Source: Salinivirgaceae bacterium
GTDB taxonomy: Bacteria; Bacteroidota; Bacteroidia; Bacteroidales; SZUA-534
DNA length: 64,000 bases
Assembly (NCBI GenBank): GCA_017474765.1
Contig: JAFVGW010000035.1
Span: 1-64,000 of the forward strand
Direction: 5' to 3'
Shown: positions 38,501 through 46,454 of the stretch, in pieces
How the letters are laid out: each line of letters begins with the position of its first letter
Numbering within the stretch: the stretch's first letter is position 1
Program-made: the position numbers and the translations under genes
Notes under the pieces: model-generated
What the model saw: the letters and a program-made list of their open reading frames with translations, nothing else
What the model was told of the DNA's origin: nothing
Databases searched by the model: none

Positions 38501-41500
38501 ATGTTTTGGAAGGCACCGTGCCGGAAGACAACGCCAATGGTGGCACATTCGCCACAATTGAGCAATTTGCATGCGGATATGTAGGCTTTATGCTCAACCG
38601 GAACGATAACAACGCATGGCATCAGAATCTTTTTGCCGACGAGCTTCCAACTCTCAACAGCAGCAAGAATCTCGTAACAGGCTATACGATGGAAAGCCCG
38701 GAACATCCGAATATAGTTGTTTTGGGCGATATTGTTTTGACAACAGATTACGAAGTTCCTGAAGACAAGTGCTTGATTATCCCGAATGAGGGTTCGCTGG
38801 CAATGACCGACGATATAGCTTTAACCGTCAACGGCAAAATCTCTTTTGACGGAGGTCTGATAGTTTACAACGGCGATACTGTAAAAATAGGCCGTTATTA
38901 TTCCCCGAATCAAATTTTGGTAGCACAAAAAGGCAATGTTTTCAGCTACAGCAGCATTGTCAATGGTAAAATACAGGTTGAGGCTGTACCTAACGAGGGC
39001 TACCACTTTGCTCGGTGGACTGATGATGAAAACGCCGGCGCACAACGTACCATCAGCCTTGACGCTCCGGGTGAGTACTACGCCAAGTTTGACATTAACT
39101 TTTACGAGGTTGGTGCCATTGCTGTTGGCGGAACTGTTGATGGCACAGGTTCTTATGCCCACGGGTCGGAAGTCACTCTCACCGCCATACCCGACGGGGG
39201 CTACCAGTTTGTTCGCTGGGGCGATGGCAGCACCGAAAGTTCTTTGGTAATAACTGTTCTTAGTGATACTACTATTGAGGCTGTGTTTGTTGAAGAGGAC
39301 AAACCTCTCTATACAGTCAGCGCAATAGCAAACAACGGCTATTACGGCTTTGTTGACGGTGGTTCAATCTATTATGAGGGCGAAACAGCCACTCTTACAG
39401 CCAATGCTTCAGAGCACTACCACTTTGTTCAGTGGACTGACGGCGACAAGAACAACCCGCGCTATGTGGAGGTTTCGATGGATTCATCGTTCGAGGCCAC
39501 ATTTGCAATCGACACATTCAACCTTTCGATTATTGCCGAGCACGGCGTGGTTGAGCAGGGTGAAGGTGATTATGCTTGGGGCGAACGTGCCTATATTTCG
39601 GTACTGGCAGATGAAGGGTATTATTTCTCGTACTGGAAAGACAATAATACTACATCGCGCACACGCTACTACACCGTTAAGGATAACACCACTCTGGAAG
39701 CCGTCTTTGAGCCGTACTACTACGACGTCAACACTGCTTTGGTTGGAAACGGCGAGGTTCGAGGCGCAGGCAACTATGCTTTTGGCACAGAGGTAACGCT
39801 CACCGCTGTTCCGGCCACTGGTTATCATTTTATCGGATGGAACGATAACGAGCAGAGCGCTCAACGCAAAGTAACAGTGAGGGAGGATGCATATTTCACG
39901 GCTTACTTCGAAATCAATACCTACAATGTGACCGTTGAGACTGAGAACGGAACGGTTGAGGGAGTGAAGAACGGCGTTTACACCCACGGCGAAGAGGCAA
40001 CGTTCACTGCTGTGGCTGACGCCAACTACAAGTTCGCCCGCTGGGCAACCACCAACACCACCAATCCGTTTGTAACCAATGTTACAAGCAATATGGTTCT
40101 TCGTCCGTTGTTTATTCCTGAGGATGCCAACGTTTACACTCTTACTGTTACAGCAGGTGATGGAGGTAGTGCAGCAGGTTCAGGCAACTACGTCACAAAC
40201 GAGAAGGCTAGGCTCACAGCCACACCTAATCAGGGTTATCGATTTGTTAAGTGGAGCGACGGAAGCACCAAGAACCCGTATGAGTACACTGTGACAAAAG
40301 AAGCCACAATCAAAGCTCAGTTTGCTATCAACAGCTATGAGCTTGAAGTTCTGGCAAGTGCCAACGGTACTGCAACCGGCAGCGGAACGTTCACCTATGG
40401 TACAGAGACAAAGGTTACTGCAGCAGCCAACGAGGGTTATCACTTTGTTCGCTGGAGCGATGGCAACACCAACGCCGAGCGCACAATCACCGTCAGCGGG
40501 GACATTACGGTTACAGCAGAGTTTGCAATCAACACCTACGCTGTCAAGGCTTCGGCCAAGAATGGTAAGGTCGAGGGCACAGGTACCTACAATCACGGTC
40601 AGAAGGCAACTCTCACCGCTGTTGCCAATACAGGCTACCACTTCAGCAAGTGGAGCGATGGTGTGACAACCGAGAGCCGTGAGGAAACAGTAACAAGTGA
40701 GCTCACGTTTACTGCCGAGTTCGAAATCAACAGCTATGCTGTGAAGCTTTCTGCAACCAACGGCACTGTTGAGGGTGCCGGCACCTACACCTACGGTGAA
40801 AAGGCAACCGTCAGCGCAACAGCAGCCGAGGGCTATCACTTCACTCAGTGGAACGATGGTTTGACAATGAATCCGCGCGTTGTTCTCGTAACAAGCGAGC
40901 TTGAGTTTGCTGCTGAGTTTGCAGTCAACACTTACGATGTTCGCGTTTCGGGCACTAACGGTACTGTAACTGGTGCAGGCGCCTACAACTACGGCGTAGA
41001 GGCAACTCTCACCGCTACAGCTGCTGAGGGCTATCACTTCACCAAGTGGAACGACGGTGTTGAAACAGCAACCCGCAAAGTGACCGTGAAGGATAACTTG
41101 AGCTTCACCGCTGAGTTTGCAGCTAACACGTACACTATCAGTGTTGATTCGGTTGCCAACGGAACAATCACTGGCGCAGGTGCTTACACATACGGAGCAA
41201 CCGCCACTCTCGAGGCCACAGCCAGCAAGGGCTATCACTTTGTAATGTGGACCGACAGCGTGACCACCGAAACCCGCACAGTTAAGGTTGTTGGCAATGC
41301 AACGTTCTCGGCTGTATTCGCAGCCAATACTTACACATTGACTGTGAAAGCTAAGAATAATGGTTCTGTTGAGGGCACAGGCACTTACGAACACGGTGCA
41401 GAGGCAACAATCAGCGCTACAGCCAACGCTGGCTACATCTTCTCTAAGTGGGACGATGGCAACACCGATAACCCGCGTAAGGTGACTGTAACAGGCAACA

Positions 41501-41988
41501 AGACCTACACTGCTTCGTTCAAGAAGGAAACCTACGCTGTTACTGTCAACGCTAAGTATGGTAACATCACTGCATCTTCAAACACACTTCAGTTAGGTGC
41601 AACCATCACACTGACTGCCGTTGCCGACTCTGGCTACCACTTTGTGATGTGGAGCGACAGCGTACTCGACAACCCGCGTACCGTAACGCTTACTGCCGAG
41701 TTGCTGAAGCAAGTTAATGAGAATGGGTTCGAGTTCACAGCTATCTTTGAGAAAGACGACAACACCGCCATTGCCGACGAGGCAGCCGAGGCTGTGAACA
41801 TCTTCGCATTTGGCAACACCATCGTGGTTGAGAACGCCGCCACCGACATCTTCATCTACGATGCAATGGGCCGCCTGATTAACCGCACTGCCGCCGAAGC
41901 TGGCCGCACCGAGATTCAGGTTAACGGCGCAGGCGTTTACATTGTGAAGACTGGCAACACAGCCAAACGCGTGATGATTAATGATTAG
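32518..41988 (+). CDS. Giant secreted GLUG-module / InlB-repeat protein, T9SS sorted (3156 aa)
   Basis: Order: signal peptide (1-24, VSA before QEQ); an N-terminal beta-sandwich-like domain (about 27-195) of a kind seen at the start of Bacteroidota surface proteins; six modules (starting at about residues 199, 476, 765, 1089, 1414 and 1741). Each module has AGQLYWFAEYVNSG, LTADIVVNENVL, TPIGTxxxxYxGxFDGxGHTISGLY and GLUG repeats such as NVGGICGYxxG and ITNCYNxxxI. A CxVCG-like knuckle links neighbouring modules. A bridge (about 2055-2140), an InlB-like stalk (about 2140-3075; about 14 motifs) and a T9SS sorting domain (about 3083-3156) follow. GLUG repeats form beta-helix-like folds found in adhesins and IgA-protease relatives; the target here is unknown. 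The stalk, tail and 3' flank match the 4247-aa protein. Confidence 0.9.
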   Translation: MKKGFLFLTMLLAFLLAGTGQVSAQEQLQLTVYDGTATNSYVPVYGHWMDAYNKIEMVYPATELSDMTGGDITSLKFYTSSAASSAWTATCQVFLKEVDYTTINEYSGVNDATLVFEGQLDGTKSVMEIVFSTPYYYTGGNLLVGIYNNRGNWSNASWYGETVNGASIQGYSSNSPDNVSPTQKNFLPKTTFTYEISPFEIATAEDLYEFAAAVNSGMTKVNAFLTADIVANENVLLSDGSLNEEESESFTQWTPIGTESNPFKGTFDGRGHTISGLYFYNTDDEEYPNGGNNVGLIGEADGATIKSVGLIDSYLHGSNQVAGICSNGEECTITNCYNASTIIAENVSAGIAAFNLDGDVSNCFNVGTVSGNNNVGGIYGFYNGTASNCFVLEGSTLNSNGGTFVTAAQFASGEVAYLINENAEKDIYYQNIGTDPVPSLDESHGIVYGSNGNYYTHLHSYDDNGFCECNMPEKPVFNGAAYEIDNAGKLYRFAQLVIYGTEPSANAVLTADIVVNSNLLNSDGSVNTANMNREWWAIGDAQNNYTGTFDGQGHSISGLYTSGSMYIGLFGYANNATIKNVEVLDSYFDGSQYVGGICGYIEGKTLITNCHSAGKVNGSTCVGGICGYMLGGKISYCFSSRVIEPNYSFGGICGAKHSGSTSNNYILIPDIDDDPELVYADEDGEFKTTAQFASGEVAYLLNQENSGLSWRQTIGTDNLPTLNSNSATVYLTSPCQSYSNTSSFKAHELDSKGFCTVCGGAEEAAWNNEANVFEISSPGQLYWFAEYVNSGNGDANAILTADIVVNEDVLDAEGNLNGDLEDNDFITWTPIGTDDNNYYGQFDGRGHTVGGLYFYNTDDENYPDGGGRVGLIGTAGNGATITNVGVVDSYLHGVYNVGGIVGLSSGDDITIANCFNTSTIVAESNAGGIVGLAYSDNPNNIIINCFNTGKIIGDDGFIGSILGENETPNKQVNCYYLEGSAICNGKEQSGEGSPYGFPFTFFQSSTAATAEQFSSGFVAGRINAKAGENIYYQTIGSDAVPTLNNSHGVVYTSLPCPVECSNNPDELSEIDHVFENGFCTVCGAHEPATWNAEANAFEIGNAGQLYWFADMVNSGELYDSPDYAPNAYLTADIEVNANLMSAFYDPSALGTLIEWTPIGNDDYSYVGTFDGKGHTISGLFFESDDYYMGLFGVTYDATIKNLGITGSYFRAAAYVGGIIGRAEGETEVINCFNTSTILSQPMGDGVYESSAGGICGYISDNSSITNCYSTGEVRGVAYTGSIVGQADGSVSNCYYLKGSASIIFSIGGGSGVEFGGVGHDEEYQPIGYEQDGTYATTIIGFRNGAVAYALNGSSSDAEDVVWYQTLGSDKTPTLNNEHGVVYTSEPCPYNNAGVSHKEHEFVNGECVCGLIDEPVFNTEANAFEIANAGQLYWFAEYVNNYDGDDFVPNAILTADIVVNENVLDQDGGLNLGDFKPWTPIGYAANGGYTGIFNGQGHTISGLYYDNDSYSQDAAYPECGTNAGLFSAACLGAEITNVGLVDSYIYGANNVGGILGYSDGAAIFNCYNTSTIISDGHSEVSYCGGICGKQERCFILNCYNTGKVQGDGAYVGAIAGNYGEGMNINNCYYLENCAIDGDEIIQNGIGTNTIVSREDVPFETISATAEQFASGYVAYLINQNADGVVYYQTLGEDTLPTLDSSHGVVYASSPCTAIISNNPEDASEKEHEFENGFCTACGAFEEATWNDEDEVYEIANAGQLYWFAKLVNTGELKYDDAVLTADIIVNENVLDEDDELNEEEADNFRAWTPIGTYSNQYSASFNGKGHTISGLYFNNATNNVGLFGTINDADIDSVGIVDSYIHGNRNVGGICGYQSDSKIASCFNAGTIKVGFRNVGGISGYMENSLTINCYNIGNVGYFSQKVDAPIGGGVPIGVPIGVPIGIPVIRVPETNAGGIVGYMESGDVYNCYNAGEVDGFMQYGGIYGEYEDGSLNNSYVLEGTVPEDNANGGTFATIEQFACGYVGFMLNRNDNNAWHQNLFADELPTLNSSKNLVTGYTMESPEHPNIVVLGDIVLTTDYEVPEDKCLIIPNEGSLAMTDDIALTVNGKISFDGGLIVYNGDTVKIGRYYSPNQILVAQKGNVFSYSSIVNGKIQVEAVPNEGYHFARWTDDENAGAQRTISLDAPGEYYAKFDINFYEVGAIAVGGTVDGTGSYAHGSEVTLTAIPDGGYQFVRWGDGSTESSLVITVLSDTTIEAVFVEEDKPLYTVSAIANNGYYGFVDGGSIYYEGETATLTANASEHYHFVQWTDGDKNNPRYVEVSMDSSFEATFAIDTFNLSIIAEHGVVEQGEGDYAWGERAYISVLADEGYYFSYWKDNNTTSRTRYYTVKDNTTLEAVFEPYYYDVNTALVGNGEVRGAGNYAFGTEVTLTAVPATGYHFIGWNDNEQSAQRKVTVREDAYFTAYFEINTYNVTVETENGTVEGVKNGVYTHGEEATFTAVADANYKFARWATTNTTNPFVTNVTSNMVLRPLFIPEDANVYTLTVTAGDGGSAAGSGNYVTNEKARLTATPNQGYRFVKWSDGSTKNPYEYTVTKEATIKAQFAINSYELEVLASANGTATGSGTFTYGTETKVTAAANEGYHFVRWSDGNTNAERTITVSGDITVTAEFAINTYAVKASAKNGKVEGTGTYNHGQKATLTAVANTGYHFSKWSDGVTTESREETVTSELTFTAEFEINSYAVKLSATNGTVEGAGTYTYGEKATVSATAAEGYHFTQWNDGLTMNPRVVLVTSELEFAAEFAVNTYDVRVSGTNGTVTGAGAYNYGVEATLTATAAEGYHFTKWNDGVETATRKVTVKDNLSFTAEFAANTYTISVDSVANGTITGAGAYTYGATATLEATASKGYHFVMWTDSVTTETRTVKVVGNATFSAVFAANTYTLTVKAKNNGSVEGTGTYEHGAEATISATANAGYIFSKWDDGNTDNPRKVTVTGNKTYTASFKKETYAVTVNAKYGNITASSNTLQLGATITLTAVADSGYHFVMWSDSVLDNPRTVTLTAELLKQVNENGFEFTAIFEKDDNTAIADEAAEAVNIFAFGNTIVVENAATDIFIYDAMGRLINRTAAEAGRTEIQVNGAGVYIVKTGNTAKRVMIND
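38302..38349 (+). repeat. In-frame 12-bp microsatellite (VPIG repeats)
   Basis: GGCGTTCCTATT occurs three times in tandem (38302-38313, 38314-38325, 38326-38337), followed by the variant GGTATTCCTGTC. It encodes GVPIGVPIGVPIGIPV inside the sixth GLUG module. A 12-bp unit changes length without shifting the frame. Confidence 0.85.
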
Positions 41989-42069
41989 CGGTTAACGTTT
42001 AATGATTAATGATAAATAATTGATATTATTCGGATTGAATCGAATAAAATCGGTTAGAGATAAAACGTT

Positions 42070-42100
42070 GGGGCGATGAAAATCGCCCCTTCGTTTTTTT
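42070..42100 (+). terminator. Terminator of the 3156-aa gene
   Basis: GGGGCGAT (42070-42077), GAAA, ATCGCCCC (42082-42089), then TTCGTTTTTTT. It is identical to the hairpin at 31784, and the DNA on both sides is nearly identical too. Confidence 0.9.
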
Positions 42101-42106
42101 ATATGT

Positions 42107-42154
42107 TGCATGCCCTGACGGGCAGAAATTTTATAAAATTTAAAAACAAAATTG
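42107..42154 (+). repeat. 48-bp element, copy C
   Basis: GCATGCCCTGACGGGCAG, AAATTTTATAAAATTT and the flank AAAAACAAAATTG, as in copy B at 31821. It follows the terminator at the same distance. Confidence 0.7.
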
Positions 42155-42194
42155 TTCAAAATCAATCTCTAACCAAACTTATCCAAAACAACCC

Positions 42195-42500
42195 AAAACC
42201 GTTTAATTGTTTAATCGGTGAATCGTTTAGAGGTTGTGTTTAGTTTTAAGTTTAGAAGGTTTAGTGCTTCGCTGTTGATAAAAAGTTTAGACGCTACGCT
42301 GTTTAGGAAGTAGAGTTTCTAAGCCTTCTCGACCTTTCCCTAAATTGTTAATTATTAATTGTTCATTATTAATTCCTAACTCCTAACTCCTAAATATTCT
42401 AATGCCTAGTGCCTAACACCCAACACCCAACACCTAACACCAGTGGACTTCAGACTACGGACCTTTGTACTAGTACCTAATGCCTAGTGCCTAAATATGC
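42195..42500 (+). repeat. Ordered short-word repeat block (plus orientation)
   Basis: The same series as at 31915: GTTTAATTGTTTAATCGGTG, GTTTAGTGCTTCGCTGTTG, GTTTAGACGCTACGCTGTTT, TCTAAGCCTTCTCGACC, AATTGTTCATTATTAATTCC, CTAACTCCTAACTCCTAAA, CAACACCCAACACC, GGACTTCAGACTACGGACC and ACTAGTACCTAATGCC. Individual words differ in copy number, which argues against simple duplication of the whole block. No gene is seen in 41989-42632. Confidence 0.75.
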
Positions 42501-42555
42501 CCCCCTCATCAAAATCGGCAAAAGAATTTTTCGTATTGTTGTAGGTAAAAAGTTA

Positions 42556-42563
42556 TATATTTG
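42556..42563 (+). promoter_or_regulatory. -7 element of the DUF262 gene
   Basis: TATATTTG matches TAnnTTTG, 70 nt before the ATG at 42633. A TTG lies 17 nt upstream (42536-42538). Confidence 0.55.
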
Positions 42564-42632
42564 AAAATCTATAGAGTAACCAATGAATAACTATTTTTGA
42601 CAACACTTTGATTAATAATAAAATATCAACGT

Positions 42633-43736
42633 ATGGACCAGAAAATCAGTATTATAAACAATTGGACGCTGAGCCGTCTGCTCTCCGAGCTGAAAGCTGG
42701 CAACATTAAAATACCGCGTTTTCAGCGCGATTATATTTGGGAAAAATCCAAGGTGGTGAAACTGCTCAATTCCATCTATCACCAGTACCCCATCGGCTCA
42801 TTGTTCTTTTGGAAGGCGCCGGCCAAATACGCATTCTTCATCCGCCCTTTCGACATTGATGGCATCAACGACACCAAAACCGATGGCGATTTTCAGTTTA
42901 TCCTCGACGGTCAGCAGCGCATCATGTCGCTCTTTGTAGCGTTGATGGGCAAGACAATGGGCGACAGCGATTATTCGAGCATCTGCTTCAATGCCGAGCG
43001 CTGCGAGTTCGTGATTCCCCGTAGCCAGCGTGAGAAAAACAACATTCCCGTTTGGCAGATTATTGACGATGAGGAATTCGACAAAGTGGTTGCCGAAACC
43101 GACAATGGAAAGAAAACAAGCAAAGCCGCGCAGAATATTCGCCAGTGCCGCGAGATTTTCCTGAACTACCCGATGAGCATTGTTCTCACCACCAACACCG
43201 AGATTGACGATGTGGTGGAGATTTTTGAGCGCATCAACCAAGGTGGCAAACACCTGACAATCTTCGATTTGATTCATGCAACCACCTGGAGCGAGAAGTT
43301 CGACCTGAAGCAGAACATCGACGATTTCAACAGTGCTCAGCGCATCAAGCAGTTTGGCAGGCTGGGAGAGAAGGTTTTCTCGCTTTCGCTCACCATCAAC
43401 GCTTTCGGCGATGCCCGGAGCCTCTATCAGCTCAAACTCACGCCCGAAATCTGCCAGAAGATATGGCCGCGAACCAAGTCGGCTCTGCTCAGCTCACTCG
43501 ATTTTCTGAAGCAGATGCGCCTCTCCGGCGACCTGACAATGTATCACAACCTGATTCCGACACTGCAGTATTATTTCTTTGTTTCGGAGGCCAAAACCAT
43601 CGACCCGAGCCATCAGAAAACGCTCGAAAAATGGTTCTGGGACGCCAAATTCTCAAAACGCTATTCGGCCTCGGCCGCAACCCGCCTGAAAGAGGATGTG
43701 CAGTGGATTCAATCGCTAATCAAAAACGAGATATGA
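42633..43736 (+). CDS. DUF262 (GmrSD N-terminal type) protein
   Basis: The 367-aa protein has the DUF262 signatures IPRFQRDYIWEKSK (about 24-37), YPIGSLFFW (about 51-59) and FILDGQQRIMSL (about 89-100). In GmrSD-type modification-dependent restriction enzymes this half binds and hydrolyses nucleotide through the DGQQR motif. The nuclease half (DUF1524, HNH) is missing: the protein ends after about 80 residues of helical sequence, and no HNH motif is visible here or in the next gene. It overlaps the following lipoprotein start (ATGA). It may be a stand-alone regulator or a defence gene that lost or never had its nuclease. Confidence 0.85.
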   Translation: MDQKISIINNWTLSRLLSELKAGNIKIPRFQRDYIWEKSKVVKLLNSIYHQYPIGSLFFWKAPAKYAFFIRPFDIDGINDTKTDGDFQFILDGQQRIMSLFVALMGKTMGDSDYSSICFNAERCEFVIPRSQREKNNIPVWQIIDDEEFDKVVAETDNGKKTSKAAQNIRQCREIFLNYPMSIVLTTNTEIDDVVEIFERINQGGKHLTIFDLIHATTWSEKFDLKQNIDDFNSAQRIKQFGRLGEKVFSLSLTINAFGDARSLYQLKLTPEICQKIWPRTKSALLSSLDFLKQMRLSGDLTMYHNLIPTLQYYFFVSEAKTIDPSHQKTLEKWFWDAKFSKRYSASAATRLKEDVQWIQSLIKNEI

Positions 43737-44359
43737 TAAAAAAACTACTGACGGTCGCACTGGTGGCCATATTGTTTGCCGGCTGCAGCAAGGAGACTCA
43801 CTGCCCCGCTTTCCCCTACGACATGGAGGCCTGGATTTCGTACTACGAGGGTGAGGAGGTGCAATTCACCGGCCCCCGCAGCAGCCAGTCGTTCACTATT
43901 GTTGAGTCAAATTCATCGAAGTACTACACCGTGGGGCGGACCGAGGCTTGCGAATGCGAGTCGAGTGCGCGCAGCAAGACGAATATCGATTCAACCAACA
44001 ATATCCAGCTCATTTGTTACGCCAACAAACTGAACCGCCGCACCGATTTCGAATTCAAGTTTCAGCATTACGGCTATTATAACGGGGTTTTCTATTTTCC
44101 TGAAAAATACGACAGTTTCAGGTTTTGCATAAAAGACAATGGCGGCATTGAGTCGGCAACGTATGCCGATGGGGTGAAAGTGGGTGGAAAAACCTATGAC
44201 CATGTGATTGTGGCCGAATTGGATACCGCAACGATGCCTGGAACCATAATTTATAAAATCTATATTGCTCAAAACGAGGGTATTATTAAATATTGCCACC
44301 GTCGGCTCGGCGATTTTGAACTGACTCATCGGACCGAGCGTCCGGAAACCATTTACTGA
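43733..44359 (+). CDS. Unknown lipoprotein
   Basis: The start overlaps the DUF262 stop (ATGA). From it the protein begins MIKKLLTVALVAILFAGCSK, a lipoprotein signal with lipobox LFAGC and Cys18. The open frame reaches back to 43463, but that part lies in the DUF262 gene and is unlikely to be translated. The mature part (about 190 aa) contains a Cys pair ACEC and alternating beta-like sequence. I do not recognise a family. Translational coupling to DUF262 is unusual and may be accidental. Confidence 0.7.
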   Translation: MIKKLLTVALVAILFAGCSKETHCPAFPYDMEAWISYYEGEEVQFTGPRSSQSFTIVESNSSKYYTVGRTEACECESSARSKTNIDSTNNIQLICYANKLNRRTDFEFKFQHYGYYNGVFYFPEKYDSFRFCIKDNGGIESATYADGVKVGGKTYDHVIVAELDTATMPGTIIYKIYIAQNEGIIKYCHRRLGDFELTHRTERPETIY

Positions 44360-44366
44360 TGTGAAA

Positions 44367-45914
44367 ATGGAAGACACACTTGTAAAAACCTACGGCTCAG
44401 CTGTTTTCGGGATTGACGCCATCACCATCACTGTTGAGGTGGACCTCAGCCCGGGAATGGCTTTCTACCTTGTGGGCTTGCCTGATAATGCCGTGAAGGA
44501 GAGCCAGCAGCGTATCAATGCCGCACTGAAAAACAATGGCTACCACATGCCAGGCAAAACCATTGTCGTCAACATGGCGCCTGCCGACATCCGAAAGGAG
44601 GGCTCGGCCTACGACCTGACGCTGGCTGTGGGCATCATGGCCGCTTCAGGGCAGATTGCGGCGGCTGCGGTTGAGGATTATATAATTATGGGCGAACTCT
44701 CGCTCGACGGTAGCCTGCAGCCAATAAAAGGAGCTTTGCCAATTGCCATCAAGGCGCGCGAGGAGGGATTCAAAGGGTTCATCCTGCCAAAACAGAACGC
44801 CCGCGAGGCCGCCGTGGTCAACAACTTGGAGGTTTACGGCGTTGAAAATATCCGTGAGGTGGTTGATTTTCTGAATGGCAAATCCAAACTTGAGCCAACT
44901 GTTGTGAACACCCGCGAGGAGTTTGCCAATAGTGTAAACCATTGGGACTCAGACTTTGCCGATGTGCGCGGACAGGAGAACGTGAAGCGTGCTATGGAGA
45001 TTGCTGCTGCCGGCGGTCACAACATAATTATGATTGGCCCCCCGGGAGCCGGCAAAACAATGCTGGCCAAACGTCTGCCGAGCATTCTGCCACCGTTCAC
45101 ACTGCACGAAGCGCTGGAAACCACAAAGATACACTCTGTGGCAGGCAAAATCGACAAAGACACCAGCCTGATGACCAAACGGCCGTTCCGCTCGCCGCAC
45201 CACACCATCAGCGATGTGGCGCTTGTCGGGGGCGGCACTTTCCCGCAGCCAGGCGAGATTTCGTTGGCACACAACGGCGTTCTGTTTCTCGACGAACTGC
45301 CTGAATTTCAGCGTACTGTGCTCGAAGTTATGCGCCAGCCTTTGGAGGACCGCGTGATAACCATCTCACGCGCAAGGTTCACTGTCGAATATCCGGCCAG
45401 CTTTATGCTTGTGGCCAGTATGAACCCCTGCCCCTGCGGCTACTACAACCATCCCGAAAAGGAATGCACCTGCACGCCGATGATGCGCCAGAAATATATG
45501 AGCCGCATTTCAGGTCCGCTGCTCGACCGCATCGACATTCACATTGAGGTGGTGCCCGTGCCGTTCGACAAACTCTCGGGCAAAGAGCAACTTGAGACGA
45601 GCGCGCAAATCCGCGAACGCGTCACCCGCGCCCGAGCCATTCAGCAGCAGCGTTTTGCCGATTATGATGGCGTGCACTGCAACGCGCAGATGAGTACGCG
45701 GCTCATCCGCAAGCATTGTGTTTTAAGCGCCGAATGCAGCCAGATGATTAAAAACGCAATGGAGAAAATCGGTCTTTCGGCCCGTGCCTACGACCGCATT
45801 CTGAAGGTGTCGCGCACCATTGCCGACCTTGCCGGCGAACCCGATATCAAGCCCGAGCACCTTGCCGAAGCCATTCAGTACCGCAGTTTGGACCGCGATA
45901 ATTGGGGACAATAA
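44367..45914 (+). CDS. YifB/ComM family Mg-chelatase-like AAA+ ATPase
   Basis: The 515-aa protein has a Lon-protease-like N-terminal domain (about 1-170), a AAA+ core with Walker A GPPGAGKTMLAKRLP (about 222-236) and Walker B GVLFLDELPEF (about 305-315), and a C-terminal Mg-chelatase domain with a cysteine cluster NPCPCGYYNHPEKECTC (about 352-368). ComM, the studied member, is a hexameric helicase that promotes branch migration during natural transformation. I chose ATG at 44367; GTG at 44361 in the same frame is possible. It follows the lipoprotein by 7 nt. Confidence 0.92.
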   Translation: MEDTLVKTYGSAVFGIDAITITVEVDLSPGMAFYLVGLPDNAVKESQQRINAALKNNGYHMPGKTIVVNMAPADIRKEGSAYDLTLAVGIMAASGQIAAAAVEDYIIMGELSLDGSLQPIKGALPIAIKAREEGFKGFILPKQNAREAAVVNNLEVYGVENIREVVDFLNGKSKLEPTVVNTREEFANSVNHWDSDFADVRGQENVKRAMEIAAAGGHNIIMIGPPGAGKTMLAKRLPSILPPFTLHEALETTKIHSVAGKIDKDTSLMTKRPFRSPHHTISDVALVGGGTFPQPGEISLAHNGVLFLDELPEFQRTVLEVMRQPLEDRVITISRARFTVEYPASFMLVASMNPCPCGYYNHPEKECTCTPMMRQKYMSRISGPLLDRIDIHIEVVPVPFDKLSGKEQLETSAQIRERVTRARAIQQQRFADYDGVHCNAQMSTRLIRKHCVLSAECSQMIKNAMEKIGLSARAYDRILKVSRTIADLAGEPDIKPEHLAEAIQYRSLDRDNWGQ

Positions 45915-45934
45915 CTGAAGGATTGATTAACTGA

Positions 45935-46411
45935 ATGCTTGAAGGAATGGAAAAACAACGCTCTAAAGCACTGAATAAGGATTGTAACAACTATTATATC
46001 AAAGTAGCGATTCTTTTTGCATTCTTGAGTGAGTTAATGGGATGGGCAGTTCATCATTGCGCTATTTATTCGATATCAATTGAATTTGTGCATTATAAAG
46101 AAATATCATTTTTATATGTTTTAATATTTTTTATTCAGTTTGTCTTATATGTAATATTTTATGGACTAGGGCGTTTGTTCAATTTTAATATTAGTCTATT
46201 AATTATTTTCATATCGTTTTGTGAATTTGTTTTTGTGTTTGGTGGAGTATGGGTTGTGAGTCTATTTGGATCAAATGATCCACTTTTTCTATTTAGACAT
46301 ATCTGTTTTGATCTTTATTTTATTATTCTTTTTTCATCTAAGTTTTTATTGATTTCCATATTTAAGAGAAAGAAAAAACAACTCAGGGAACAATACCGAA
46401 AGTTTGATTGA
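45935..46411 (+). CDS. Unknown four-helix membrane protein
   Basis: The 158-aa protein has four hydrophobic segments (about 22-42, 58-80, 85-107, 120-143) and a basic tail KRKKKQLREQYRKF. No family is recognised. The DNA is clearly more AT-rich than its neighbours, with many Ile, Phe and Leu codons ending in A or T. ATG at 45947 (MEKQRSK) is an alternative start. The first start lies inside TTAACTGAATGCTTGAAGG (45927-45945), which recurs 18/19 before the next gene at 46414-46432. Confidence 0.55.
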   Translation: MLEGMEKQRSKALNKDCNNYYIKVAILFAFLSELMGWAVHHCAIYSISIEFVHYKEISFLYVLIFFIQFVLYVIFYGLGRLFNFNISLLIIFISFCEFVFVFGGVWVVSLFGSNDPLFLFRHICFDLYFIILFSSKFLLISIFKRKKKQLREQYRKFD

Positions 46412-46454
46412 CTTTAACTGAATGCATGAAGGTTTCAAAACCATTGATACTTAT

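Noticed and set aside
43463..43732. Extended N-terminus of the lipoprotein gene
   Set aside because: It lies wholly inside the DUF262 gene in another frame. The lipoprotein signal begins only at 43733.
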